Position numbers and translations under genes: made by a program
NCBI GenBank assembly: GCA_965203865.1
Contig: OZ241916.1
Span: 1,736,001-1,800,000, forward strand
DNA: 64,000 nucleotides
Direction: 5' to 3'
Origin: G965200765 sp965203865
Lineage (GTDB): Bacteria > Pseudomonadota > Gammaproteobacteria > Arenicellales > JAJDZL01
Notes under the pieces: generated by a model
What the model was told of the DNA's origin: nothing
What the model saw: only the letters and a program-made list of their open reading frames with translations
Database searches by the model: none
Part shown: in pieces, positions 20,601 through 29,210 of the stretch
Layout: each line of letters starts with the position of its first letter
How positions within the stretch are numbered: position 1 is the first letter of the stretch

Positions 20601-21161
20601 ATTTTTGAACAGTTCAATTAGAAATTTCGAAGCCCAGCCGTCATGCAAATATGCTTTTCCAAAATCAATGTCTGTAAGCACCATGTTGTTTGGCTGGTCA
20701 CATGTACCGTGGATATGCAATATGCCCTTGAATCTACTACCTAATGGCAGTGCAGGAGCTTTATAAATTTCCGGTTTAGAGTTGAATATCTCCCGAGCAG
20801 CTTGCACAAACAATAAATCAAAATTTGTCGTTACAATTCGTACCTGTTGTGACTCAACAAAAAGACGTAGTAAATTGCAGTGCAAACTAGTCGGCTGGGG
20901 CTTTCCACAAGTTAACTCCTTGGCTGCAAGGCTATGGATTTCTACTCCAGCGCGTTGAAGGTCTCCTAAAAAACAGTCTTCGGCTTCCCCGTCTTTAATT
21001 TCTCTATTAGTACTAGCAGAAATATTTTTTACTAATTCCTTAAAACTAGGGCAGTTAGCAGGTTCTCCCATAGATACTCCCGCTCCAGCAAACACTACAA
21101 GGCTTCTGTCGCGAACGGCAGTTAGAAGATTACTTGGAAATTCTATACCAGACAATTTCAT
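17643..21161 (-). CDS. SIR2-domain defence protein with a long helical C-terminal region
   Basis: 1172 residues. The first ~210 form a SIR2 fold: FAGAGVS at residues 24-30 (NAD-binding GAG), TTNFD at 111-115, HIHG at 149-152 with the likely catalytic His, and FIGFS at 192-196. In known defence sirtuins this domain depletes NAD+ when phage is sensed, stopping growth. The remaining ~950 residues are Trp- and Leu-rich and look alpha-helical and repeat-like; they resemble the large DUF4020-type tails on SIR2 proteins, which I infer act as sensor or assembly scaffold. No membrane segment. It lies 199 bp upstream of the PLD-SNF2 gene on the same strand and may be an abortive-infection arm of that locus or an independent gene. 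Confidence 0.8.
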   Translation of the reverse strand: MKLSGIEFPSNLLTAVRDRSLVVFAGAGVSMGEPANCPSFKELVKNISASTNREIKDGEAEDCFLGDLQRAGVEIHSLAAKELTCGKPQPTSLHCNLLRLFVESQQVRIVTTNFDLLFVQAAREIFNSKPEIYKAPALPLGSRFKGILHIHGTCDQPNNMVLTDIDFGKAYLHDGWASKFLIELFKNYTTLFIGFSHSETILNYLSKSLMSQSLVKRRFALVKEKDSDRWESLGIEPIPYTNNDALSNSIRQLADYTNRSILDWKSEIPNILEKPPSLMDEKTGIIEEAIKDKLKVQFFENAKSSPEWINWLNKRNAFNNLFREGQLSDIDKSLAQWLARQFAVKHPNELFNLVAQHKLRINPGFWSEIVRSIQTDEINPESLDRWVCILLATFDSWKNIFMFQILLECCNKHNLVDRMVQIFEAITKYHLHNLTMQHSTGSEIGYLNYHSNAFSVLQKLWKKGLQPNLNLISERLLSQLVVFFESLHHELCLWTEINNTFDQVSFLRQAIEPHKQNNIPKFEDVLIDAARDCLELQVSNPLPSVGAYWCDYLSGATAPILRRLAVHGLSRRRDLNDNEKIDWLLERIGLNEILQKHEIFMAMKVIYPSADFIHRKKVIQSILDWQGSESEDNNELNLAYYRFNWMHWLNSANPKCVLTKQYLDEILSEYPDFEPKEYPDLNYFFSSSSDEFVGQRSPWSIEQILEKEPIEIVVKHISFKGNEENSRISFEAEILEAVIQKPEWGMKLAFTLEGEEEWETDLWVLLLQAWSNPIGIEHQLEKVFQWLEISRLQKTHHKVIAEFLSQLFIKVPDSAIMYEHLENIDEIAGDLWTQLIQEEEDFGIDDWLFRAVNHPAGKLCQVWIFSLSSWWQNQDPRPVQFNSSFQNTFECILEDTSLNGRLSRAILVQYCNFLFAVDENWTRNNVIPLLTKFDDISELQVAWDGLYYSEYLRPQIAEALCSVFLSAVEKMKCFGSNSHREKFVEMYTNMLCFYSTKTNNLWVPKFFRDSSEADRKLFAINIYKNLLKVDTELRQKWWERWLREYWEIRLSTKPVSLSIVEIHEMLHWLPLLKAVFPEAVDLATQMRVKDQSSQRLDGSIHFGSFARDLEDKGILDSHPIDTCKLIIYVLDSFNIPDYEEYEFEKVSKKLLNSAIPDDLKGKLEESLAKHNW

Positions 21162-21295
21162 ACTGAGTTTAATCTTTAATCAGTAGTAGCGATACATATT
21201 CTGATTCTTCTAATTTACTCTGTTAATCATATTGAAGAAAAATCTTGGAGCGAAAATTGAACAGATACCCCTACCTAGCCCAATGAAATTGGCTA

Positions 21296-23482
21296 CTAAA
21301 CTGTCGAATCCTCGCCATCAATAAACTCATCATTGCATAGTTTTAAAACGCATGTATGTCCTACTAAATCAAATTCAATCAAAAGAACATTATCTTCGTC
21401 AAGGCATTTACGATTTAAAAATGAATTATACCCATAAGATGAACCTTGTTGATTTACGACAATAGTCCCGCACCCTACATTTTGTTCGTCGACTGCATTG
21501 AATTTTTTATCAATCAATAATTTTTTGATGTCAGCAGGCATGCCAAACACCAATTGATGTTCATAATCAGGTATACGAACGGCTATCCAGAGATTGCCAG
21601 AACTTGACCAACCAAATCTTAAAACTCTCCGAAGTTTTACCCTTTCAGAATTTAATTTCCGCACTGCTTCCACATCAAATGGCGTTATACGAACTCCGCG
21701 AAGTGCCCAGATATCTTTACCAACATTTGATAATATGCAGCTAAACGATAGATAAGTGTTGAACGTGTTTCGATTCATCCCAAGCTCAATACATTCTTTC
21801 GCAAAACTTGCCCTGTTAATTACACCTGATTGTGTAGAGCGAAGAACATCAACAAAAATTTGCTCAGTTTCATCTAGGCATTCCCTATAGTCTAACGACC
21901 GGGTTGGCGAAATATTTCCATTAGAATCGGCTACAAACTCATTGTGGTCACGGAAAAATGATTCAATAGTATGTCTATCTGGAACTACGAGAGGCCAAGA
22001 GTTAGGTCCTCTATCTCTGCGCCCACGATAACTTCTTTCAGCTCCTTCTCTAATAACAGATATATGAATTGGTGCTACTACGGACAGCATCTTGATTGCT
22101 ACATTCCTAAGACGATTACGAGTACCTACTGGATACCAGAACCACTCTTTATATAGGAATCTGAATTCTGGTAGCTGATGAATTATATTTTTGGCATCTT
22201 CAAGCTGAATATCTACATGATTAGACTGACATTCATCAATTACTTCTTGTATGTTGGTAACTCCTGAAGCCGATGCCTGCTTCTTTGCTATGGAAATAAA
22301 TTTATTCACACATCTATAATTTGGCAACTGGCAAGTAAAAATAAACTCCTTATTTAGCAATTTTCGGATGTCAAAGGTGGGTTGCCTGCCACAAATTTTT
22401 GCTACGCTAATCAAACTCAATGGATGAAAATTAACCGAAGATAAACCCAATGTTTTCAATAATTCACCCGCCTCATCGACACTGAGTATTATTTGTTGAC
22501 CTAAAACTTCTAAAGCTTCATCTAAGCAAGGCATGAATATTGGGTGTTTCGGCACTCGGTTCAAAACTTTCTTTTCAATTTGCCTCATGCGTTCTCGAGT
22601 TAAATTAAGAGATACGGCGGACTTATCTAACGTCAGCGGTGCCTCGCCTAGCCATCCCAACCGCAATAGCACGGAATTTAATCCATAATTGTCATAATTG
22701 GAGAGCACTTTAACAAAGTGCAAGAGTGCCTCGTCTAGACTTAGCCTAGAAAGTTCTTTTATTCTGGATTCAATTGCAAGTATTGCATTAGCTAATCTTG
22801 CTTCCAACTGTTCATCGTTTATTGGCAAGCTATTAATGAGCTCAAATATTGTACCCTTGCCAAATAATCTCAAAACATCTGCAAACCTTGGGTCACTCGC
22901 ACTAATCTGATTTACCCAAGTTGCATCTAGTGCATCAATTAGAATTTTCAAGTTATCGCTTTTACTTCTTTCATCCTCCTGTTCAAAGATTTCATTAGGC
23001 ACCGGATATAACTGATTCAATTGCATATTTTCTGATTCAACAACACAAACATACTCAATCATCGATAGCATCCCTATATTGGGAACTTTTAGCAGGTTGT
23101 TGTAAGTTAATTCACCAATTCTACTGGTATCTCCGATAATACTATCATGTAGAACACAATTTCTGGTTCGAGTCGAGAAAGGGAGATTTTCAATAAATAA
23201 CATTGGATTTGGGGGGATGTCTAGTACTTGTCTATTTGCAATTTGTGCATACCTTTCTCGAACAATTTTCACTAGGAAATCACGAATTGTAGCGGATATT
23301 GGATTATTGTAATATTTCCAAACAAGTGCCCCAAGAGAGTTGTATGTACTATTTACGGGCAAACCTAGTTCTCTTATTAGCCAAATAGGTAAAACTTCTT
23401 CCTTCCACAATTCCCGTACTGTTTTAGGTAGAAGAGGCGTAACCGGCTCTCCCCAGTTTGCTACTATGGTATTCTTTAACAT
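21296..23482 (-). CDS. Large DNA-binding protein with RNAP alpha-CTD-like and sigma region 4-like domains
   Basis: 728 residues; not a family I can name. Residues ~95-150 (VLHDSIIGDTSRIGELTYNNLLKVPNIGMLSMIEYV) match the helix-hairpin-helix pattern of the RNA polymerase alpha C-terminal domain. Residues ~270-312 contain APLTLDKSAVSLNLTRERMRQIEKKVLNRV, very like sigma-70 region 4.2 (TRERVRQIE). Residues ~460-530 (RNVAIKMLSVVAPIHISVIREGA...) look like winged-helix repeats of HARE-HTH type. No catalytic motif is evident. Its start is 41 bp from the divergently transcribed winged-helix gene. It may regulate transcription of the island or sense polymerase interference; both are inference. Confidence 0.65.
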   Translation of the reverse strand: MLKNTIVANWGEPVTPLLPKTVRELWKEEVLPIWLIRELGLPVNSTYNSLGALVWKYYNNPISATIRDFLVKIVRERYAQIANRQVLDIPPNPMLFIENLPFSTRTRNCVLHDSIIGDTSRIGELTYNNLLKVPNIGMLSMIEYVCVVESENMQLNQLYPVPNEIFEQEDERSKSDNLKILIDALDATWVNQISASDPRFADVLRLFGKGTIFELINSLPINDEQLEARLANAILAIESRIKELSRLSLDEALLHFVKVLSNYDNYGLNSVLLRLGWLGEAPLTLDKSAVSLNLTRERMRQIEKKVLNRVPKHPIFMPCLDEALEVLGQQIILSVDEAGELLKTLGLSSVNFHPLSLISVAKICGRQPTFDIRKLLNKEFIFTCQLPNYRCVNKFISIAKKQASASGVTNIQEVIDECQSNHVDIQLEDAKNIIHQLPEFRFLYKEWFWYPVGTRNRLRNVAIKMLSVVAPIHISVIREGAERSYRGRRDRGPNSWPLVVPDRHTIESFFRDHNEFVADSNGNISPTRSLDYRECLDETEQIFVDVLRSTQSGVINRASFAKECIELGMNRNTFNTYLSFSCILSNVGKDIWALRGVRITPFDVEAVRKLNSERVKLRRVLRFGWSSSGNLWIAVRIPDYEHQLVFGMPADIKKLLIDKKFNAVDEQNVGCGTIVVNQQGSSYGYNSFLNRKCLDEDNVLLIEFDLVGHTCVLKLCNDEFIDGEDSTV

Positions 23483-23523
23483 TTAACTGCTTCCATCAAT
23501 ATCCATACAGAATAATTATTTAA
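23483..23523. promoter_or_regulatory. 41-bp divergent intergenic region between two DNA-binding protein genes
   Basis: It carries the start signals of the minus-strand sigma/alpha-like gene (GGAAG ahead of its ATG) and of the plus-strand winged-helix gene. At least one promoter must overlap coding sequence, so expression of the two is probably mutually exclusive or co-regulated. No clear palindrome was found by eye. Confidence 0.4.
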
Positions 23524-24135
23524 ATGAAAAAAAACAAACCAAAAAAATCTCTATCTCAGTCAGAGATAGTAGTTCTATCAGTTTACTTGCTTGGAGGTGC
23601 AGAACAATCTATTGATACAGAGGATGTAGCAATTCAATCTAATAGTATTGCACCAGGTAGATTCGCTTGGCGCAAATACCCAAACCAAATCAATTTAGAG
23701 GTAGTTCGAGTATGTCTATCGCACGCAAAAAGACCAGAAGATGGTTCTTTCATTCAAGGGTCAGGGCAGTCAGGCTGGCAACTTACTACCAATGGATTAA
23801 AATTAGCACGAAAATTGTTAAAAAATATAGACAATACTCAACTTATTCCTATTAAATCCAGTACAGATATTTATTCTGTTGATAAGGCTAGGGAAAGTCG
23901 CGAACGAAATCGAATTCTGTCGTCTGTTGCATGGGGTAAGTGGGTTCAAGGCAACAAAGATATTACTTTGTCCGAAATAAATGATGTATTTCGAATCGAC
24001 AGCTATGCAAATGAACAATTACAAAGCGCAAAAATTGTTCGTCTCGCTAACATATTCTACGACGACGAACATATCGGACCATTTATAGAACATATAAATC
24101 AACAGCTAGAAAGTATAGCCACCAAAGAATCATGA
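23524..24135 (+). CDS. Winged-helix-like protein partnered with a GHKL ATPase
   Basis: 203 residues, basic at the N-terminus (KKNKPKKS). Residues ~12-100 (EIVVLSVYLLGG...SIDTEDVAIQSNSIAPGRFAWRKYPNQINLEVVRVCLSHAK...GSGQSGWQLTTNGLKLARKL) read as a winged helix of the PadR/MarR-like shape: helices, a Trp-containing wing, then a long helix. The C-terminal half is a charged helical region (DKARESRERNRILSS). It overlaps the GHKL gene by ATGA, so the two proteins are made together in matched amounts. I infer it gives the ATPase DNA- or partner-binding specificity. No named family is recognised. Confidence 0.65.
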   Translation: MKKNKPKKSLSQSEIVVLSVYLLGGAEQSIDTEDVAIQSNSIAPGRFAWRKYPNQINLEVVRVCLSHAKRPEDGSFIQGSGQSGWQLTTNGLKLARKLLKNIDNTQLIPIKSSTDIYSVDKARESRERNRILSSVAWGKWVQGNKDITLSEINDVFRIDSYANEQLQSAKIVRLANIFYDDEHIGPFIEHINQQLESIATKES

Positions 24136-25796
24136 ACGAAAATGTAATTAAAGTAACCTCGCATATTGGAAGAGACATCATTGCCTCTGCGACGGCATTT
24201 AAAACTGAAGCGGCAGTGGTATGGGAGTATGTTGTTAACAGTCTTCAATATGTTGACCCAGGTGTATCACCAAAAATCCAAGTGCGTGTCGAGAAAGTAG
24301 GTAAAAAACACAGAATTGTTATAAGTGACAATGGACGCGGTATGAATGTAGATGGGCTGAGAAATTTCTTTCGAATGCACGGAGAAAATATTGACCGGGT
24401 TGCCGGTCACGTTGGCAGAGGGAAGTTTGGAACGGGTAAATCTGCTGCATTTGGCATTGCCACCAGTTTACAAGTACAAACTGTAAATAATGGTTTTCGC
24501 AATATTGTAGAGCTTACTCGCGACATGATTAATGACTCTAGAGGCGATGAAATTCCAATTAATTGGTTGGAAATGAATGCAAAAACTAATTCGAAAAACG
24601 GAACTACAATTGTCATCAGTAATATTTACATAAAAGAATGTAGGATAAGGACGATTGTTGAATACATTGAGCGCCACTTACAAGCGTTCCGCACACTTAT
24701 GCCGGAAGTCGCTGTTAACAACCACATCTGCACATATCGAGAGCCTGAAATTAGCGAAGAATGTAAATTCACACCATCACCGAAGCAAGTGGAGATTTTC
24801 GGGAATGTGGAACTAATTATTAAAGTAGCTAGAGCCCCTCTCACTAGTGATGAGCAAGGCATCACAATTTTTTCCGGTATAAATAACCTTGTAGCAGTTG
24901 AGGATGCAGGAGTTTCTAGTAAAGAATTTGGAAACTATCTCTTTGGAGAAATTTGTGTGCCGGCCATCGAAACTTACGACAGTGTCATTGAACCTTACGA
25001 CACCTCACGTTCTCTTAAACTCAATCCTCACCATCCCTTGGTACCTGCATTGATTGGATTTATCGGATCAAAATTGGACGAGGTAAGAAAACGACTAGTC
25101 CAGAAATCAAAAGAGGCAAAAAAAACTGAGCAAGCTCGTAGACTAGCAATTGAAGCAGAAAAAATTTCGGATATATTGAACAAAGATTTTCAAAATATCA
25201 AACGACAATTGCAAGATATTCGCACCGCATCCACCGGCTTGATTGCACCTGCAAAAAAGAAAGAAAAGGGACTGGAAATAGACAAAGTAAACTGGACTCA
25301 AGGTACCCAGCAATTGGGCAATATTCATCAATTAGACAAAACGCTTAGCGCTCCTAGAAGAGAAACCGAAGTGTCAGACAATAAAGATAGGAAAAATGTA
25401 ACCAGTAGTTTGTTTGGCGAACTTGATGATCTTGGTACCAGTACAGTTGACCCCATTAGTGGTAAAGATAGTAAAAGAAACTCAAAAGGTGGCTTTCGTG
25501 TTGAGTATAGAAATCTGGGGAAAAGCGAAGAGCGCTCTCGTTATGATGCAAATTCTTTATCAATTCTAATTAATTTGGATCACCCCGTAATTGCAGCTGC
25601 GCTTGGTTCAGAAAGTGTAGAATCCCCCGCATTTCGTAGATTGTCATATGAAATTGCATTCAGTGAGTATTCTATGGGCCTAGGGTATGAAATTTCAAAG
25701 CAAGATTCAAGTATTCCCCCAGATGATTTGCTGTACGAAGTTCGGTCAAGTCTAAACAGAGTTGCATTATCAGCAGTATCTTTATATCGGGACTGA
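24132..25796 (+). CDS. GHKL ATPase of the MORC/MutL-like class
   Basis: 554 residues. GHKL motifs are clear: N-box WEYVVNSLQY with Glu32 and Asn36, G1 box SDNGRGM with Asp66, and lid/G2 box GHVGRGKFGTGKSAAFG at about 92-108. The missing histidine-phosphotransfer domain and the S5-like region after residue ~180 separate it from sensor kinases and place it with MutL, topoisomerase VI and prokaryotic MORC/paraMORC ATPases. Those were described as partners of helicases and nucleases in restriction-modification neighbourhoods, where they probably clamp or remodel DNA. A coiled, charged linker (residues ~320-420) and a conserved ~100-residue tail follow. Second gene of a two-gene operon. Confidence 0.75.
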   Translation: MNENVIKVTSHIGRDIIASATAFKTEAAVVWEYVVNSLQYVDPGVSPKIQVRVEKVGKKHRIVISDNGRGMNVDGLRNFFRMHGENIDRVAGHVGRGKFGTGKSAAFGIATSLQVQTVNNGFRNIVELTRDMINDSRGDEIPINWLEMNAKTNSKNGTTIVISNIYIKECRIRTIVEYIERHLQAFRTLMPEVAVNNHICTYREPEISEECKFTPSPKQVEIFGNVELIIKVARAPLTSDEQGITIFSGINNLVAVEDAGVSSKEFGNYLFGEICVPAIETYDSVIEPYDTSRSLKLNPHHPLVPALIGFIGSKLDEVRKRLVQKSKEAKKTEQARRLAIEAEKISDILNKDFQNIKRQLQDIRTASTGLIAPAKKKEKGLEIDKVNWTQGTQQLGNIHQLDKTLSAPRRETEVSDNKDRKNVTSSLFGELDDLGTSTVDPISGKDSKRNSKGGFRVEYRNLGKSEERSRYDANSLSILINLDHPVIAAALGSESVESPAFRRLSYEIAFSEYSMGLGYEISKQDSSIPPDDLLYEVRSSLNRVALSAVSLYRD

Positions 25797-25950
25797 GGGA
25801 TTTTATATTGTTGATGTTACTTGACTCACAAGATATTCAATCTTCAAATTTAACAACATTGACTAATCTTTACTTTCCACAGTTTTACTACTAATACGGA
25901 TTTATGAAAGCTAACAACAGTTAATCTGTGCGTATTACTATACAGTCCTC

Positions 25951-26121
25951 GTGAACACAGTATTCTCGTTATTCATTAAGGCTTTATCACAATTTAATGT
26001 TGAAGGATGCAGCACCCTATCAACTAATTTACGAAACATTGAAGAATTGCTAAATAGCCCATTGGTAAAACAAAAAGAAATTTCAAAGAATCACCGGCTA
26101 CATGGGAGCGAGGCGAAATAA
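25951..26121 (+). CDS. Possible small protein upstream of mcrB, within a 349-bp gap
   Basis: A GTG-started frame of 56 codons (VNTVFSLFIKALSQFNVEGC...KNHRLHGSEAK). Its composition looks protein-like and it ends 24 bp before mcrB. There is no ribosome site before the GTG, and the frame is open a further ~12 codons upstream without a better start, so it may be a fragment of a lost gene. The rest of 25797-26145 shows nothing else. Confidence 0.25.
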   Translation: MNTVFSLFIKALSQFNVEGCSTLSTNLRNIEELLNSPLVKQKEISKNHRLHGSEAK

Positions 26122-26145
26122 TGAACAAAATGAGGAGGAATAGCA

Positions 26146-27894
26146 TTGGCAACTTGGATAGGTAGAGATTTAGAACAAAATTTTTTAAAAGTTCTCGAAA
26201 AATGGCGCGAATCCTGCCTTTTGAGAGATGGTGGTATGTTTACAAACGAAAACCTTTGGACTGCGGCTAACTTTCAAAATTTGGAAGAAATATTTGACGT
26301 AAACAGCCCGTCCCAAGAAGAGGGTCTTTATCAAGAACTACGTCGACGACTAGCAAATTCTGAAGCCAATTTGATTAAATTGGCGGCGGAAGTACTATGG
26401 TTTTTTCTGTTATTCGTATCGGATAGAGCTATTTCAGTTGACATGAAAACAAAAGAAATCACTGAAACTTGGGAGCTGTCCAAAGAACGATTCCCACCAC
26501 TTAGCGTAGGATACGACCGTATACTACACTACGACTTATTAGTGGGGATTGCATATCCCGGCACGTATTTTCGAATAAATTTATGGAAAGAATTCGGTTT
26601 TTTGCTCACAATTTTGAAAGAGTGGAAATCCTTGCTAATTAGTGAGCAATTAAAATACTTTCCTAATAAACCTTGGATATTGTGCCAATGGGTCAGCACT
26701 ATCCAAGGTAAATCAAACCCCACTTTTCGACATATGTTTCTCTATTTTTGCTACCCAAAATACTTTGAACGAATTTGTAGTAAAAATCACAAAGAATTAA
26801 TTTACAGGTCATTCTCGAATTTGCTGGAAAATTCCGCCGACCCATATAAAGAAAATAACTCTCCTTGTGGATTGGACGAGTCACTTTACGAAATTCGAAA
26901 GAAATTGGAGAGTAAATATGAAACTACTAAGCTTGATTTTTATGAGGGGCCGATCAACTTGAAATCTCAATGGCTCCTGAATGGGGACACCCCAAAATTA
27001 GACTCTCTTATTGTCAAATCCACAATTGAGGCTGCTACAAAAGACCTATTCATTGATACAGAAAAAGTTGAGCACGTTCTACAAATATGGCGAAGCAGAA
27101 AGAATTTAATTATTCAAGGTGCTCCTGGCGTAGGCAAGACATTTGCAGCTTACAAACTAGCATATGCAATGATTGAACAAGAGAGTTCACAGCATGTCGG
27201 ATTTGTTCAATTCCATTCATCTTATTCTTACGAGGATTTCATTCAGGGATACCGTCCAAGTGAAAGCGGATTCAAACTTCAAGATGGCAAATTCGTAAAA
27301 TTTTGCGACGAAGCACGTGAAAACCCGGAAGACAAGTTCGTCTTCATTATCGACGAAATAAACCGGGGCGATCTAAGCAAAATTTTCGGTGAATTGTTAC
27401 TATTGATCGAACCGGACAAACGTAATGAAGATTGGGCAACACCTCTTGCATATAGCAATACTGGTGAAAAATTCTTTGTGCCTGAAAATGTCTATTTGCT
27501 CGGTCTAATGAATACTGCCGACCGCTCACTGGCAGTTGTAGATTATGCCCTCCGCAGACGATTCGGTTTTTATGAAATGGAACCTCAGTTTGATTCAGAG
27601 AAATTCCATGATCATCTACACAAAAATGGAATTTCAGATGATATGTTTCAATTAATCCAAGACCGTATTGAAGGCCTGAATAAAGAAATCTCAGAAGACC
27701 GGTTTCTCGGCCCGGGCTTTCGTATTGGACACAGTTTTTTTTGTGATAAGCCATATAAGAGCCAGTCCGAAAATGAATGGTACGAAATTATTGTCAATTC
27801 TCAGATTGTTCCACTGCTGGAAGAGTACTATTTCGACAAGCCTGACCGCATTGAAGAATTGAAAAAAGAGTTGCTGCCTGATTCCGAAGAGTGA
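26146..27894 (+). CDS. mcrB: McrB-like AAA+ GTPase of a type IV restriction system
   Basis: 582 residues. The start is TTG at 26146, supported by GAGGAGGAA at 26132-26140. Residues 1-~280 form a variable target-recognition region. The AAA+ motor has Walker A GAPGVGKT at 325-332, QFHSSYSYEDFIQGYRP, Walker B IIDEINRGDLSKIFGELL (403 onward) and MNTADRSLAVVDYALRRRF from 455, the McrB signature. McrB hexamers hydrolyse GTP, translocate DNA carrying modified cytosines or other marks, and recruit McrC. It overlaps mcrC by 4 nt. The N-terminal domain is not the classical E. coli one, so the modification it recognises is unknown. Confidence 0.9.
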   Translation: MATWIGRDLEQNFLKVLEKWRESCLLRDGGMFTNENLWTAANFQNLEEIFDVNSPSQEEGLYQELRRRLANSEANLIKLAAEVLWFFLLFVSDRAISVDMKTKEITETWELSKERFPPLSVGYDRILHYDLLVGIAYPGTYFRINLWKEFGFLLTILKEWKSLLISEQLKYFPNKPWILCQWVSTIQGKSNPTFRHMFLYFCYPKYFERICSKNHKELIYRSFSNLLENSADPYKENNSPCGLDESLYEIRKKLESKYETTKLDFYEGPINLKSQWLLNGDTPKLDSLIVKSTIEAATKDLFIDTEKVEHVLQIWRSRKNLIIQGAPGVGKTFAAYKLAYAMIEQESSQHVGFVQFHSSYSYEDFIQGYRPSESGFKLQDGKFVKFCDEARENPEDKFVFIIDEINRGDLSKIFGELLLLIEPDKRNEDWATPLAYSNTGEKFFVPENVYLLGLMNTADRSLAVVDYALRRRFGFYEMEPQFDSEKFHDHLHKNGISDDMFQLIQDRIEGLNKEISEDRFLGPGFRIGHSFFCDKPYKSQSENEWYEIIVNSQIVPLLEEYYFDKPDRIEELKKELLPDSEE

Positions 27895-28940
27895 AAACTT
27901 CAATTCCAATCCAGAATATCTATTTCATGCTGTGCTACGCGTGGGACCGTCTGGAAGAAAGCAAGGTTGTTGATGTTGGCAATGACGACACAACCGAATT
28001 AGTAGATTTATTCGCAAAAGTTCTCATCAGCGGATTGAAACACATACTGCGGAGAGGATTGGACCGTGGATATGTTCAAGTGCGAGATGAATTATCTACT
28101 CTACGCGGCCGACTGGACTTCAATCGAAGTATGGGGCTTATGGTTCGTAACACACCCCGCATGGTTTGCGAGTTTGGCGAGTTGCAAAATGACATTCTCA
28201 CCAATCAGATACTGAAGACATCTGCTGAAAGACTTATTCGAGTGTCAAATGTTGACAAGAAATTAGCTGATAAGTTAAGTTTTCTCTTGTTGAACTTCAA
28301 GAATGTTTCGACTCTGCGGCTTTCCTACCATTTGTTTCGAAAAGTTGAAATTCATCGTAACAATGCCTTCTATGATTTTCTCATTGAAGTTTGCAAATTA
28401 ATCTTTGAATTAACTCGACCTGAAGAGGACGGCAAGCACTACAAGTTTAAAGAATTTGTTCGCGACGAGAAAGAAATGGGGAAGATTTTTGAAGAATTTG
28501 TCCGAAATTTCTATCGAATTGAACAAGATAACTTTAAAGTTGGGCCGCTTCAATTACGTTGGAATGCAGAAGGCAGCATAGACCAATTAAAAATGCTTCC
28601 AGTAATGAAAACGGACATTCATCTTGAAAAAAAACAAGGGCAGAAAAAGCAAATAATTATTGATACAAAGTACTATTCTGAAACGCTCCAGTCACATCGG
28701 GAGGGAACGAAGAAAATTCATTCCGAGAATCTTTATCAGATTTTTTCATATCTCATGAATGCCGAAAGCAAAGGGCATAGTTTTAGAAATGCAGAAGGGA
28801 TTCTTCTGTATCCAACCGTAAACGAAGAAGTAAATTTTTGCGCAAACTTTCAAGGTCATCAGATTCGAGTATGCACTTTGAACCTTAATCAGCACTGGCA
28901 AGGAATTCATAATGACCTTCTCAAATTGATTGGAGAATAG
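27891..28940 (+). CDS. mcrC: McrC-like nuclease subunit
   Basis: 349 residues from a GTG start that overlaps the mcrB stop (GTGA). The N-terminal motif IPIQNIYFMLCYAWDRLEE and RGRLDFNRSM are typical of McrC. The nuclease motif is MKTDIHLEKKQGQKKQIIIDTKYY: Asp, then Asp-x-Lys after a short strand, as in PD-(D/E)XK enzymes. McrC activates McrB GTP hydrolysis and cuts DNA. Normal length, apparently intact. It closes the operon, and the 3' region opens into the repeat-filled stretch at 28941-29551. Confidence 0.9.
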   Translation: MKTSIPIQNIYFMLCYAWDRLEESKVVDVGNDDTTELVDLFAKVLISGLKHILRRGLDRGYVQVRDELSTLRGRLDFNRSMGLMVRNTPRMVCEFGELQNDILTNQILKTSAERLIRVSNVDKKLADKLSFLLLNFKNVSTLRLSYHLFRKVEIHRNNAFYDFLIEVCKLIFELTRPEEDGKHYKFKEFVRDEKEMGKIFEEFVRNFYRIEQDNFKVGPLQLRWNAEGSIDQLKMLPVMKTDIHLEKKQGQKKQIIIDTKYYSETLQSHREGTKKIHSENLYQIFSYLMNAESKGHSFRNAEGILLYPTVNEEVNFCANFQGHQIRVCTLNLNQHWQGIHNDLLKLIGE

Positions 28941-29125
28941 TAATTTTCTACTAATCTGCCCTGCACTCTTACTGAGCTCAAGTCCGAATGCACCATCCTT
29001 GTCATCCTGCAATATGCTCTATCTCTAAAATAACTAAATTACATAAGAGTATTGTCAATAGTTTTAACCTTGACCGATTCGACATTCTGGAATTTAACCT
29101 GCCAGAACTCAATGATCATTTCAGC

Positions 29126-29190
29126 AATCTGGTACTAAGTAGAATAGATCCTTTTACCATCATAAAAGGATGAATTAGTCGCTGGACAGT
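29126..29190 (+). repeat. Short dispersed repeat C, copy 1
   Basis: About 65 bp matching 33724-33790 (AATCTGGTACTA...ATAGAT.CTTTTACCA...GGATGAAT). On the plus strand both encode NLVL..ID.FT.I..G followed by a TGA stop, so both may be 3' remnants of the same lost gene. The surrounding 28941-29210 has no other supported gene. Confidence 0.55.
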
Positions 29191-29210
29191 ATTCCAGAAA
29201 TAGATGAAAA

